Assembly: GCA_016714815.1 (NCBI GenBank)
Contig: JADKBZ010000004.1
Span: 1-64,000, forward strand
Direction: 5' to 3'
DNA: 64,000 nucleotides
DNA from: Holophagales bacterium
GTDB lineage: Bacteria; Acidobacteriota; Thermoanaerobaculia; UBA5066
In this document: piece after piece, positions 9,441-18,130 of the stretch
How the letters are laid out: the number at the start of each line of letters is the position of its first letter
Numbering within the stretch: position 1 is the first letter of the stretch
The notes under the pieces: generated by a model
What the model was told of the DNA's origin: nothing
The model's database searches: none
The model's input: the letters and a program-made list of their open reading frames with translations, nothing else
Made by a program: the position numbers and the translations under genes

Positions 9441-10526
9441 ATGCGCATCGCCGTCGACGCCCGCTCGCTCTGCGGCGAGAGGACCGGCGTCGGCCGAACG
9501 CTCGAGGGACTCTACGGCGCCTTCACCCGGCTCTTCCCCGGCGATTCCGTCATCCTCCTTTCCCCCCGCCCGGTCGACCTGCCCGCCGCGCTCGAGGGCC
9601 GGGTCGAGGTCCGGCCCCCGGGCCGGTTTCGCCTCCCGGGCACGATCTGGCTCCAGACCCTGGCCGCCATCGAGGCCGTGAGGGCGGGAGCGGACCTGTT
9701 CCACGGGCCGCTCGGCATCCTCCCTCTGGCCTGCCCGCTTCCCGGGGTCGCGACGATCCACGATCTGACTCCCATCCTCTTTCCCGAGTGGCACGACCGC
9801 AAGAACGTCGCCGGGTTCGCCCCAATTCTCCCCGCGACCGTGAGGCGGGCCGCCCGACTCGTCTGCGTCTCCCGGGCGACGCGGAACGACCTTCTCCTGG
9901 CCTGCCCGGAAGCGGAAGGCAAGGCGTTCGTCGTCCCGAACGGCCTCGTCCCGCCGCCCCCGGCGACCAGCCAGGTGGCCTCCTCCCGGCCGTACGTCCT
10001 CTCCATCGGAACGCTCGAGCCGCGAAAGAACCACGAGAGGCTCGTCGCCGCCATGGAGTCGATCTGGGACCGGCGCCCCGATTTCCCAGACCTCGTGATC
10101 GCGGGGGGGGCGGGCTGGGGAATGCCCGGTTTCGGGGAGCGGCTCGCGCGTTCGAGGCACGCGCCCCGGATCGCCCGGCTCGGATGGGTCCCCTCCGGGC
10201 GTGCGGCCGGCCTCCTCCGGGGCGCTCGGCTTCTCGCCTACCCGAGCCTCTACGAGGGCTTCGGCCTCCCGGCCCTCGAAGCGATGGCCGAGGGGATTCC
10301 CGTCGTCGCCTCCTCCTCGTCGTCGCTGCCGGAGGTGGTCGGCGACGCGGGCCTCCTCCCCGACCCGCTCGACGCGGGCGCCATCGCCAGCGCGATCGAG
10401 CGCGCGAACGACGACGAGACCTTTCGAGCGCTGGCTCGCAGGCGCGGCCCGGAGCGGGCGCGGCTCTTCACCTGGGACGCCGCCGCGCGCGCCACGCGCG
10501 CCCTCTTCGCCGAGGCGGCGGCATGA
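9441..10526 (+). CDS. Glycosyltransferase family 4 (first of three)
   Basis: A 361-residue retaining GT-B enzyme. The N-terminal Rossmann half begins MRIAVDARSL. The C-terminal nucleotide-sugar half has the E-x7-E motif region EGFGLPALEAMAEGIPVV and the loop SSLPEVVGDAGLL, typical of GT4 mannosyl-type transferases. There is no membrane helix, so it acts at the cytoplasmic face. Its stop overlaps the start of the next GT (ATGA). It probably adds one sugar of a lipid-linked repeat unit started by the sugar transferase at 12.8 kb. The exact sugar cannot be read from the sequence; mannose is plausible given manC nearby. Confidence 0.92.
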   Translation: MRIAVDARSLCGERTGVGRTLEGLYGAFTRLFPGDSVILLSPRPVDLPAALEGRVEVRPPGRFRLPGTIWLQTLAAIEAVRAGADLFHGPLGILPLACPLPGVATIHDLTPILFPEWHDRKNVAGFAPILPATVRRAARLVCVSRATRNDLLLACPEAEGKAFVVPNGLVPPPPATSQVASSRPYVLSIGTLEPRKNHERLVAAMESIWDRRPDFPDLVIAGGAGWGMPGFGERLARSRHAPRIARLGWVPSGRAAGLLRGARLLAYPSLYEGFGLPALEAMAEGIPVVASSSSSLPEVVGDAGLLPDPLDAGAIASAIERANDDETFRALARRRGPERARLFTWDAAARATRALFAEAAA

Positions 10527-11629
10527 AGCGGCTCCGGGTGGCCCTCGACGCCCGCAAGCTGCGCGATTTCGGCATCGGGACCTACGTCCGCGGCCTCCTG
10601 GGCGCCGCCGCCGCCCGGGGAGAGCACGACCTCGTGGCGATCGTGAGGACCGGGGACGAGTCCCTCCTCCCGTCCGGCGTCGAAGCGGTCCCCTGCGACG
10701 CCGCCGGATACTCCCTCGCCGAGCTCGTCACCGTGCGGCGCGCCCTCTCGAGGGCCCGGTGCGACGTCTTCCACGCCCCGCACTACGTCGTGCCGCTCTT
10801 CCCGCCCCGGGCCACCGTGGTGACCATCCACGACCTGATCCACCTGAAACGTCCGGAGCACGAGACTCTGCCGAAGAGGCTCTACGCGACGACGATGCTC
10901 CGGCGGGCCCTGGGCGCCGCGCGCGTCGTCCTGACCGTCTCGGAGGCCGTCCGGGGCGACCTTTCCGCTTTCGCCCCGGAGCACGCGAAAAAGGTGCGCG
11001 TCATTCCGAACGGGGTGGAGAGGCGTTTTCTCGCTCCCGTGCCCGGGGAGGACGTCGCCCGCGTCCGCCGCGCGGCCGGCCTCGACGGGCCGTACGTCCT
11101 CTTCCTCGGGAACGACAAGCCCCACAAGAACCTCGATGGGCTCCTTTCGGCGTTCGGGCGCGTCGTCCGCGCAGGCCTCCCCCACCGGCTCGTCCTCGCC
11201 GGGGGGGCCGCCGAAAGGACCGAATCACGCGCCGACGCCGCCCGCGCGGCCGGCGTCGCGGAGCGCGTCGTCGACCTCGGGATCCTCCCCGAATCCGACG
11301 TCGTCCCTCTCCTGTCCGGAGCCTCGGCACTCGCGATGCCCTCGTTCCTCGAGGGCTTCGGCCTTCCGGTCCTCGAGGCCCAGGCCGTCGGAACGCCCGT
11401 CGTCTGCTCCGATCGCGGCGGGCTCCCGGAGGCGGCGGGCGACGCGGCGCTCCTGGCGAGCCTCGACGACCCCGACGCCCTCGCGGACGCGCTCGTCCGG
11501 CTCCTGACGGACGCGCCCCTCGCGGCCCGCCTCGCCTCACGCGGCCGCGAGCGGGCACGGACCTTCACCTGGGAGGCGGCCTGCGAGCAGGTCGTCACCG
11601 CCTGGCGCGACGCGGCGGAGGCGGCGTGA
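10523..11629 (+). CDS. Glycosyltransferase family 4 (second of three)
   Basis: A 368-residue GT-B protein, similar in layout to its upstream neighbour and probably an ancient duplicate: both start with a VDAR/LDAR segment and both end with an FTWEAA or FTWDAA motif. The donor site is EGFGLPVLEAQAVGTPVV. A conserved FHAPHYVVPLF segment in the N-terminal half is typical of GT4 enzymes of surface-polysaccharide loci. The start overlaps the preceding stop (ATGA) and its stop overlaps the next start (GTGA), so the three are translationally coupled. Confidence 0.92.
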   Translation: MKRLRVALDARKLRDFGIGTYVRGLLGAAAARGEHDLVAIVRTGDESLLPSGVEAVPCDAAGYSLAELVTVRRALSRARCDVFHAPHYVVPLFPPRATVVTIHDLIHLKRPEHETLPKRLYATTMLRRALGAARVVLTVSEAVRGDLSAFAPEHAKKVRVIPNGVERRFLAPVPGEDVARVRRAAGLDGPYVLFLGNDKPHKNLDGLLSAFGRVVRAGLPHRLVLAGGAAERTESRADAARAAGVAERVVDLGILPESDVVPLLSGASALAMPSFLEGFGLPVLEAQAVGTPVVCSDRGGLPEAAGDAALLASLDDPDALADALVRLLTDAPLAARLASRGRERARTFTWEAACEQVVTAWRDAAEAA

Positions 11630-12759
11630 AGGTCGCCCTCGTCCACGACTGGCTCACCGGCACCCGCGGCGGGGAGAAGGTCCTCCTCCAGCTCGCCCGG
11701 CTCTTCCCGGAGGCCCCGCTCTACACGCTCTTCCACTTTCCCGGGTCGGTCCCGCCCGAGATCGAGGACCGGGCCGTGAGAACGACGTGGCTCCAGGGCG
11801 TCGTCTCCCGCGAGCGGGACTATCGGTGGCTCCTGCCGTTCTACTTCCTCGCCGCCGAGAGCTGGGACCTCTCGGGCTTCGATCTCGTGATCTCCACGTC
11901 GCACTGCGTCGCCAAGGCGGCGAAGCGGGGGCCGAAGGGCTTTCACCTCTGCTACTGCCACACCCCGGTCCGCTACCTGCACGACCAGTTCGAGGACTAC
12001 CTCCGGGGACGCGGAGCGCTGGTGAGGGGTGCGGCGCGCGTCGTCCGCGCCCCGCTCCGCGCCCGCGACAGGGCCACGGTGCCACGCGTCGACGCCTTCC
12101 TGGCGAACTCGGAGAACGTCCGCGAGCGGATCGGCCGGATCTACGGCCGCTCCTCGCGGGTCGTGCCGGCTCCGGCCGACACGGCCTTCTACACCCCCCC
12201 GCCTTCGCCGCGCCGGCGGGAAGGGATCCTCGTCGTCTCCGCGCTCGCCCCGTACAAGCGGCTCGGCGACGCCCTCGAAGCCTCCGAGCTCCTCGGGCGG
12301 ACCCTCACGATCGCCGGGTTCGGGCCGGAGGAGGGCCGCCTGCGCACTCTCGCCGGGCCGAACGTCCGCTTCGCCGGAACCCCCTCCGACGAGGAGCTCC
12401 GGGAGCTCTACCGGTCCGCCGAGGTCGTCCTGATGCCGGGCGAGGAGGACTTCGGAATCGTCCCCCTCGAGGCGCAGGCCTGCGGAACGCCCGTCGTCGC
12501 CCTCGGGAAGGGGGGCGCGCTCGAAACCGTCGTCGACGGGGTCACCGGAGTTCTCTACGGCGAAACCGGGCCAGGCGCGCTCGCCCGTGCGATCGAGCGC
12601 GCCCGCACCCTCCGGTTCGACACCGACGCCCTCGTGGAAAACGCCCGACGCTTCTCCGAGGCCGCGTTCCGGCTCCGATTCCTCGACGCCGCCCGCTCGG
12701 CCATGACCGAATCCGGGCGCGACGACCTCGCCCACGCGCTTCCCGCCGCGGAACCTTAG
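11626..12759 (+). CDS. Glycosyltransferase family 4 (third), mannosyltransferase-like
   Basis: A 377-residue GT4 protein of the type starting VHDWLTGTRGGEKV, with ISTSHCVAKAAKRG and CYCHTPVRYLHDQFEDY segments. These are characteristic of enzymes annotated as WbaZ-like GDP-mannose-dependent transferases. The C-terminal donor motif is EEDFGIVPLEAQACGTPVV. Start is GTG overlapping the preceding TGA. Its TAG stop forms the first half of a TAGAAT hexamer ahead of the sugar transferase gene. Specificity for mannose is inferred from the family and from manC at 19 kb. Confidence 0.92.
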   Translation: MKVALVHDWLTGTRGGEKVLLQLARLFPEAPLYTLFHFPGSVPPEIEDRAVRTTWLQGVVSRERDYRWLLPFYFLAAESWDLSGFDLVISTSHCVAKAAKRGPKGFHLCYCHTPVRYLHDQFEDYLRGRGALVRGAARVVRAPLRARDRATVPRVDAFLANSENVRERIGRIYGRSSRVVPAPADTAFYTPPPSPRRREGILVVSALAPYKRLGDALEASELLGRTLTIAGFGPEEGRLRTLAGPNVRFAGTPSDEELRELYRSAEVVLMPGEEDFGIVPLEAQACGTPVVALGKGGALETVVDGVTGVLYGETGPGALARAIERARTLRFDTDALVENARRFSEAAFRLRFLDAARSAMTESGRDDLAHALPAAEP

Positions 12760-12762
12760 AAT
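12757..12762 (+). promoter_or_regulatory. Candidate -10 for sugar transferase, overlapping a stop codon
   Basis: TAGAAT, whose TAG is the stop codon of the third glycosyltransferase, lies 15 nt before the GTG start at 12778. A G-rich ribosome site (GGGGGGAG) lies between. It may give the sugar transferase some independent expression. Confidence 0.35.
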
Positions 12763-12777
12763 CCGGGGGGAGACCCC

Positions 12778-14178
12778 GTGATCCAGAAACAGGCCCGACG
12801 ACTCCAGGCCATATTCCTCGCATCCGACGTCGCGGCTACGTGTGCGGCGCTTCTCGCTGCCTACGTGATTCGCTTCGAGACCGTCTGGCCCATTCCGCTC
12901 GGGCCACAGCCGCTCTCCAACTACGCCTCGCTCCTGCCGGTCGTCTTCGTCCTCTGGCCGGTCGTCTTCTACTTCCACCGCCTCTACCAGCTGAGACGCG
13001 ACCGCTCCTCCATCGACGAGGCCCTCGCCATCGTCATGGCCGCTTCTCTCGCGACGCTCCTGCTCGTCGGACTCCTCTCGTTCTGGCGGGCCTGGTCGTT
13101 CAACCGCGCGCTCCTCATCCTCTTCCTCCTCCTCGACATCCTCCTCGTCGCCCTCGGGAGGTTCGCGATCTGGAGGTACCTCGAGAAGGTCTGGGCCGCG
13201 GGCGTGGGGGTCCGCAGGGCGCTCGTCGTCGGCGTGGGAATCGCGGGGCGGGCCATCGCCGACAAGCTGCTCGACCACCCCGCCACCGGCCTCAAACCGG
13301 TGGGATTCGTCGACGACGACGCGAGCAAGCAGGGGGAGGAGTACCGGGGGCTCGCCGTCCTGGGAACGACCGCAGACGTCCGGGCGCTCCTGGAACGGCA
13401 CGAGGTCGACACGCTCTTCCTGGCCCTCCCGGTCGACGCCTACCGGACGATGCTCGGAATTCTCAAGGACGTCGGGAACGAGATGGTCGACATCCGTTTC
13501 GTCCCCGACCTCTTCCAGTTCGTCACTTTCAAGGCGGGAGTGGAGGACTTCGACGGCCTGCCGGTCATCAACCTGACCCAGCGCCCGCTCGAGGGGTGGA
13601 ACTCGCTCGTCAAGAGGACGATGGACATCGTCCTTTCGGCCTTAGGGCTCGTCGCCCTCGCGATCCTCCTCCCGTTCGTCGCCCTCGCCATCTGGCTGGA
13701 GGACCGCGGCCCGGTTTTCTACACACAGGAGCGGATGGGGCTCGACGGGCGGCTCTTCCGGATCCTCAAGTTCCGCTCCATGCGGGTCGGCGCCGAGGAC
13801 GGGACCGGCGCGGTCTGGGCGCAGGAGGGAGACACCCGGCGGACGCGGGTCGGAGCCTTTCTCAGGAGCTCCTCGCTCGACGAGGTGCCCCAGCTCGTGA
13901 ACATCTTCATGGGCGACATGTCGCTCGTCGGACCTCGCCCCGAGAGGCCCGAGTTCGTCCGCGAGTTCAAGGAGAAGTTCCCGCAGTACATGCTCCGCCA
14001 CCGCGTGCGGGCCGGGCTGACGGGCTGGGCGCAGGTGCACGGATGGCGCGGGAACACGAGCCTCTCCAAGCGCGTCGAGTACGACCTCTACTACATCGAG
14101 AACTGGAGCCTCGCGCTCGACCTGCAGATCCTCTGGCGGACGGCGACGAGGAGCTTCCGGGACGAGAACGCGTACTAG
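12778..14178 (+). CDS. Polyprenyl-phosphate sugar-1-phosphate transferase (WbaP/WcaJ type)
   Basis: This 466-residue membrane protein starts repeat-unit synthesis by placing a sugar phosphate on undecaprenyl phosphate. Four hydrophobic helices lie within about residues 10-130. A CoA-binding-like Rossmann segment follows (about 140-245), then a fifth helix (about 285-305), then the catalytic bacterial sugar transferase domain with KFRSMR, SSLDEVPQLVNIFMGDMS and VGPRPERPEF. Start is GTG with a strong ribosome site. It ends immediately against the convergent gene on the other strand with no gap. It works with the three glycosyltransferases upstream; flippase and polymerase genes are not in this window. 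Confidence 0.95.
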   Translation: MIQKQARRLQAIFLASDVAATCAALLAAYVIRFETVWPIPLGPQPLSNYASLLPVVFVLWPVVFYFHRLYQLRRDRSSIDEALAIVMAASLATLLLVGLLSFWRAWSFNRALLILFLLLDILLVALGRFAIWRYLEKVWAAGVGVRRALVVGVGIAGRAIADKLLDHPATGLKPVGFVDDDASKQGEEYRGLAVLGTTADVRALLERHEVDTLFLALPVDAYRTMLGILKDVGNEMVDIRFVPDLFQFVTFKAGVEDFDGLPVINLTQRPLEGWNSLVKRTMDIVLSALGLVALAILLPFVALAIWLEDRGPVFYTQERMGLDGRLFRILKFRSMRVGAEDGTGAVWAQEGDTRRTRVGAFLRSSSLDEVPQLVNIFMGDMSLVGPRPERPEFVREFKEKFPQYMLRHRVRAGLTGWAQVHGWRGNTSLSKRVEYDLYYIENWSLALDLQILWRTATRSFRDENAY

Positions 14179-14916
14179 CTATCTCGTCCTGAGGCGGATC
14201 GTCCCCTTGTACGTATCCACCGAGACGCGCGTCCCGCCGCGGACGGCCTCGACGTCTGCCTCGAACGAACCCCGGCGTCCGATGCTCTCGTCGAGGTCGA
14301 CCCTCGCTGCCTTCGGCAGGACGAGGTCGATCTCGCCCTTGTAGGTCTCGGCGCGGAGGCGGCCTCCCAGCGTCTCGAACTCCGCCAGCGCATCTCCCTT
14401 GTAGGTCTCGAGGTCGAGACCTCCCGCGAGGCGGGTCAGCCGGATGCCTCCCTTGTAGCTGTCGACCGACACGTCCCCGGCAAGCCCGTCGACCGAGATG
14501 CGCGACTTGTAGTCCTTCAACCGGAGCGAAGCGCCCCGCGGCATCCGGATCTCGTACTCCACGAAGGGCCGGGATCCGCAGTCGCGGCCGAAGTTGAACG
14601 TCATCTTCGGCAGGTCGTCGTAGTCCGACACGATCCTCACCTCGCGGCCGCCCCCTTCGATCCGCACGTTCGTCCGCGCGACGCGGTCGGCGCTCTCGTC
14701 GCAGCTGCCGTCGGCGGTGACGACGGCCCGGATGGAGGCCTCGTTTCGGTCCCAGGCCGTGATCGCGACCCGCCCCTTGTAGGTGTCCAGGACGAGCCGG
14801 CCGTCCGGGGCGAGGACGAGAGTCTTCTCCACCGCCTTCGACGGAGCCTGGGACGCGAGGCCGGGTACGGCGAGGACCGCGGACAGGGCGACGGTCGCGA
14901 GGTGGATTCGGGCCAT
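14179..14916 (-). CDS. Exported YKG-repeat (DUF4097-like) beta protein
   Basis: A 245-residue protein with a signal peptide (cleavage probably after the VPGLAS region near residue 22). The mature part is made of short beta repeats, each with a D/E-T/S-YKG turn: LDTYKGRVAI, KDYKSRISV, DSYKGGIRL, ETYKGDALA, ETYKGEIDL and DTYKGTIRL. This is the pattern of DUF4097-like beta-helical proteins of unknown function. It lies 61 nt after the tgpA stop on the same strand and abuts the sugar transferase gene tail to tail. A periplasmic or surface location is inferred from the signal peptide. Confidence 0.8.
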   Translation of the reverse strand: MARIHLATVALSAVLAVPGLASQAPSKAVEKTLVLAPDGRLVLDTYKGRVAITAWDRNEASIRAVVTADGSCDESADRVARTNVRIEGGGREVRIVSDYDDLPKMTFNFGRDCGSRPFVEYEIRMPRGASLRLKDYKSRISVDGLAGDVSVDSYKGGIRLTRLAGGLDLETYKGDALAEFETLGGRLRAETYKGEIDLVLPKAARVDLDESIGRRGSFEADVEAVRGGTRVSVDTYKGTIRLRTR

Positions 14917-14977
14917 GGCATCTCCTTCGGGATCGCTCTCCGACGGATACGAGCGCCGGGCCCCGGAAGTTCCGTCG

Positions 14978-17104
14978 TCAGCCGGAGGGGCGGCGCGCCC
15001 GGAGCTCCTTCAGGAGGCCCCCGAGCCGAGCCGCCTCGGCCTCCGGGGTCGGGCGGCCCCCGAACGACTCCGCGACGTACGCCCCGACGATCTCCCGGGA
15101 GATCGGGCCCGCGCCGAGCCGGTCGGCCGAGGCGAGCGTTTCCGCCGGCGCCGAGGCGGGAGTCAGGTCGGCTCCCCGCCGCCGGAGCGCTCGCTGGAGC
15201 GTCCGGTAGGCCGCCGAGGCGGGAGGGAGGCCGCGCGTCCCGAGGCCCCTCACGCTCCAGGTCCGCCGCCTGAGGAAGAGGACGACGGCCGCCGCGACCG
15301 CGACGCCGATCAGGAGAAGGGCGACGCGCCACCGGGCGCTTCCCGCGGACGAGCGGAGCAGCCGCACGGCTCTCGCCGCAGCCGCCGAAACCGCCTCCAC
15401 CCCTTCGCGAACGGTCTGGGCGAGGCTGGCCTGGTCGGCCTGGGCGAAACCGAGGACGTACCGGCCGTAGAGGAACTCGAGGTTCTCGAACATCTGCCCG
15501 GCGCTCCGGACCAGGCTGACCCTCGTGACCCCCGGCCGGCCGGACGGGGGGGTCGGATCGAAGGCGATCCACCCGTACCCGGGCCCGCACCAGGCCTCCA
15601 CCCAGGCGTGAGCGTCCAGCCCGCGCACGAGGTAGTAGGAGCCGAAGGGACCACGCTCGCCTCCCGCGAAGCCGGTCACGAGGCGCGTCGGGATTCCGTG
15701 CTCGCGAAGGACGAGGGCCATCGCCGTGGCGAACGTCTCGCAGTGCCCGGACTTCCTCCGCGTCAGGAACTCCTCGACGGGGTTCGGTCCCCATCGCGGC
15801 GAATCGAGCGAGTAGAAGAAGCGCGACGCGAGGTGGTCCGCGATCCGGGTTGCGAAGAGGAACGGGCTCGCTGCCGGGTCGACGCCGCCCGCGACGTCCC
15901 GGCCGAAGGAACGGAGAATCCCGGAACCCATCGCCTCGCGGGAGGGGTCCCGGTCGGACGGCGGCACGAGGTCGACGGCCGCCTTCGGCCCCGACAGGAC
16001 CTCGAAGCGGAAGAGACGCGGGGGCTCGAAGGTCAGGTGGAAGTTCCCGTCGCCGTCCCTCACGAGCGGCACCACGCCGTAGCGGCGGATCAGCTCGGGC
16101 GAGGCCTCCCCCGAGATCGCCGTCACCGGGTACGGAAGGAACCGGACGCCGAGCGGGGCGATCTCGAAGGAAAGCCGGTGGAGCGGCTCGGAGGACCCGC
16201 TCCCGGGTGGCCGGAGCGGGAGGCGGGTCCCCTCGCGCATCGCGAGGACGCGCCCGTGGCCGGCGGGTTTCTTCCAGACCCCTCCGGCGAACCGCGTGTG
16301 GGCCACCAGCCGTATCTTCAGGAAGGGCGGGTCGTCCGTGACCGGACCGCTCTCGACGGCGACCCGGAGAAAGACCTTGCCGCTCTGCCGGAGCTTGCCG
16401 TAGAGGTTCGTGTCGACCGTGTCGGAGAACCCGGTATCCGCGGTGTCCCCGCCGGGAAGGCCCTGGATGTAGGACGACTTCAGGCGGGGCAGGAGGACGA
16501 ACATCGGGACGGCCAGGACGAAGGAGGCCGCCAGCGACGCGACGACGGATCGGCGCGAGGGGAGCTCGCGCGCCCGCTCGTCGCCTCGCCATTCGTCGGG
16601 AGCCGCCGCCAGGTCCCGCCAGAGAGCCCACCGCGAGAAGAGAGGCCAGGCGACGGCCGCGTAGGCGGCGAGGAAGAGAAGGATCGACGCGTGGGTCGAC
16701 GTCGCCATCGACGCCACCAGCAGGAAGACCGCGAGCGTGAGAGCGACCGAGAAGTCGCGTTCCCGCTTGATCGACGCGAGCTTCAGCACGGCCGTGAAGA
16801 GGAGGATGTGGAGAGCCGTCTTCAGGAGGGAACGTCCGCCGAAGCGGAAGCCGAACCAGAAGAGAAGGAAGTAGGCCAGGCCCGCGAGGTTCAGCCAGCG
16901 GTCTGCAAGACAGGGGACCTTTCCCGCCCGGACGAATCCGAGGAGGACTCCGAGGGCGGCCAGGTAGGCGAGCAGGACCGGCAGCTGGAGCGAGTCGCCG
17001 AAGGCGAGCGGGATCGGGCCGAGGGCCAGGAGCGTCCCCGCCGCGAGGATCCGCTCGCGGCGGAACGGGAGAAGGTCCGGGTCGGGCCTTGCCCTCTTCG
17101 CCAT
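14978..17104 (-). CDS. tgpA: Transglutaminase-like membrane protein (TgpA type)
   Basis: A 708-residue inner-membrane protein. The N-terminal quarter (about residues 15-200) has several transmembrane helices (DUF3488 type). A periplasmic beta domain and the transglutaminase core follow, with the triad Cys455 (SGHCETFA), His499 (DAHAWVEAW) and Asp516 (AFDPTPP). A further helix lies near residues 610-630, ahead of a C-terminal cytoplasmic tail. The ATG lies 2 nt after the stop of the DUF58 gene. The MoxR-DUF58-transglutaminase trio is widely conserved; it is thought to act at the cell envelope, but the substrate here is unknown. Confidence 0.93.
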   Translation of the reverse strand: MAKRARPDPDLLPFRRERILAAGTLLALGPIPLAFGDSLQLPVLLAYLAALGVLLGFVRAGKVPCLADRWLNLAGLAYFLLFWFGFRFGGRSLLKTALHILLFTAVLKLASIKRERDFSVALTLAVFLLVASMATSTHASILLFLAAYAAVAWPLFSRWALWRDLAAAPDEWRGDERARELPSRRSVVASLAASFVLAVPMFVLLPRLKSSYIQGLPGGDTADTGFSDTVDTNLYGKLRQSGKVFLRVAVESGPVTDDPPFLKIRLVAHTRFAGGVWKKPAGHGRVLAMREGTRLPLRPPGSGSSEPLHRLSFEIAPLGVRFLPYPVTAISGEASPELIRRYGVVPLVRDGDGNFHLTFEPPRLFRFEVLSGPKAAVDLVPPSDRDPSREAMGSGILRSFGRDVAGGVDPAASPFLFATRIADHLASRFFYSLDSPRWGPNPVEEFLTRRKSGHCETFATAMALVLREHGIPTRLVTGFAGGERGPFGSYYLVRGLDAHAWVEAWCGPGYGWIAFDPTPPSGRPGVTRVSLVRSAGQMFENLEFLYGRYVLGFAQADQASLAQTVREGVEAVSAAAARAVRLLRSSAGSARWRVALLLIGVAVAAAVVLFLRRRTWSVRGLGTRGLPPASAAYRTLQRALRRRGADLTPASAPAETLASADRLGAGPISREIVGAYVAESFGGRPTPEAEAARLGGLLKELRARRPSG

Positions 17105-17106
17105 CT

Positions 17107-18123
17107 TCAGTCCGCCGCCCGGACGCGATAGAGCGCGACGCCGGGAGGGAGGGCGAGCGGAAGGAACGCCTCCGCCCCCGCCTCGGCGAGGGCGAGCGCC
17201 GTGAGGACCGTCGATCGGTGGAGCGGCCCCATGGCGGGCGGGATGAACTGGTCGCCGCAGAGGAGTCCGACCCGCTCGCCGCGCGAGAGAAACTTCAGAA
17301 CGAGCCCCGCGGCTTCGCGCACCGCCTCCTCGAACGCCGCGTCCCATCCCGCTCCGGCGCGGGCGGGGCGGGACGTTTCGAGCTGGACGACGATCTCGCG
17401 ACCGAGCTCGGACGCGCGCTCCTTGACGATCGGCCGCCCCTGCCGTGCGGTCTGCGGCCAGTGGATGTCGCGCGGGTCGTCTCCCGGGGCCGCCTCGCGC
17501 AACTTCAGGATCTCCGCGCCGTGCCCTTTCCGGCGGGGATCGATCCCGTCGTCCACCGCCTCCCGCGCCTCGGGGGGCGGGAAGCTGGCGGGTTTCGGTC
17601 TCGGGAAGACGATCCGCTCCTCGTTGACCGGGTGGAGGCGTCCCTTGCGGAAGAGGCCGATCGGGTAGCCGCTGAAGAGGAGAATCGACTCGACCTTCTG
17701 GCGTCCGCGGCGGGGAAAGACGAGGTCCACCCCCCGTTCCGCCTCGCCCGACGGGACGAGACGCGGGAAGAGGAGAGGAGCCGCCTTCCCGGAGACCTTC
17801 ACGAGGAGGGCGCTCTTCTCCCGGAGTGACCGGTTCCCGAGCCGCAGGCGGAACCGGACCGGCTCCCCCGCGAAGACCTCGGCGGGACCGTCGAGGGCGA
17901 CGTCGATGCCGTCGACGTTCCGGCGCGAGACGACCCCCGACACGAGGAGGATGCCGAGGAGGAGCGACAGGAGGACGTAAAGGCCGTTGTTCCCCGTGTT
18001 CGTCGCGCCGATGGCGACGACGAGCGTCGTCAGGACGTAGCCCAGGCCGAGGTTCGTCACCCGGACGAGGATCGACTCGTCCCACGGGATCTTCAGCCGG
18101 AGCCTGAGGACCGACAGCTTCAC
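17107..18123 (-). CDS. DUF58 domain protein
   Basis: A 338-residue protein with two adjacent transmembrane helices near residues 27-65 and a cytoplasmic DUF58 domain. The family motif appears as LREAAPGDDPRDIHW followed by ARQGRPIVKE at about residues 225-255. DUF58 proteins resemble von Willebrand A domains and work with MoxR ATPases. It lies 7 nt after moxR and 2 nt before tgpA, so the three form one unit. Confidence 0.92.
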   Translation of the reverse strand: MKLSVLRLRLKIPWDESILVRVTNLGLGYVLTTLVVAIGATNTGNNGLYVLLSLLLGILLVSGVVSRRNVDGIDVALDGPAEVFAGEPVRFRLRLGNRSLREKSALLVKVSGKAAPLLFPRLVPSGEAERGVDLVFPRRGRQKVESILLFSGYPIGLFRKGRLHPVNEERIVFPRPKPASFPPPEAREAVDDGIDPRRKGHGAEILKLREAAPGDDPRDIHWPQTARQGRPIVKERASELGREIVVQLETSRPARAGAGWDAAFEEAVREAAGLVLKFLSRGERVGLLCGDQFIPPAMGPLHRSTVLTALALAEAGAEAFLPLALPPGVALYRVRAAD

Positions 18124-18130
18124 GGCTTGC

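Noticed and set aside
10882..13401. An 839-codon minus-strand open frame across the glycosyltransferase genes
   Set aside because: The plus strand encodes overlapping GT4 enzymes with full motifs; the antisense product matches nothing.
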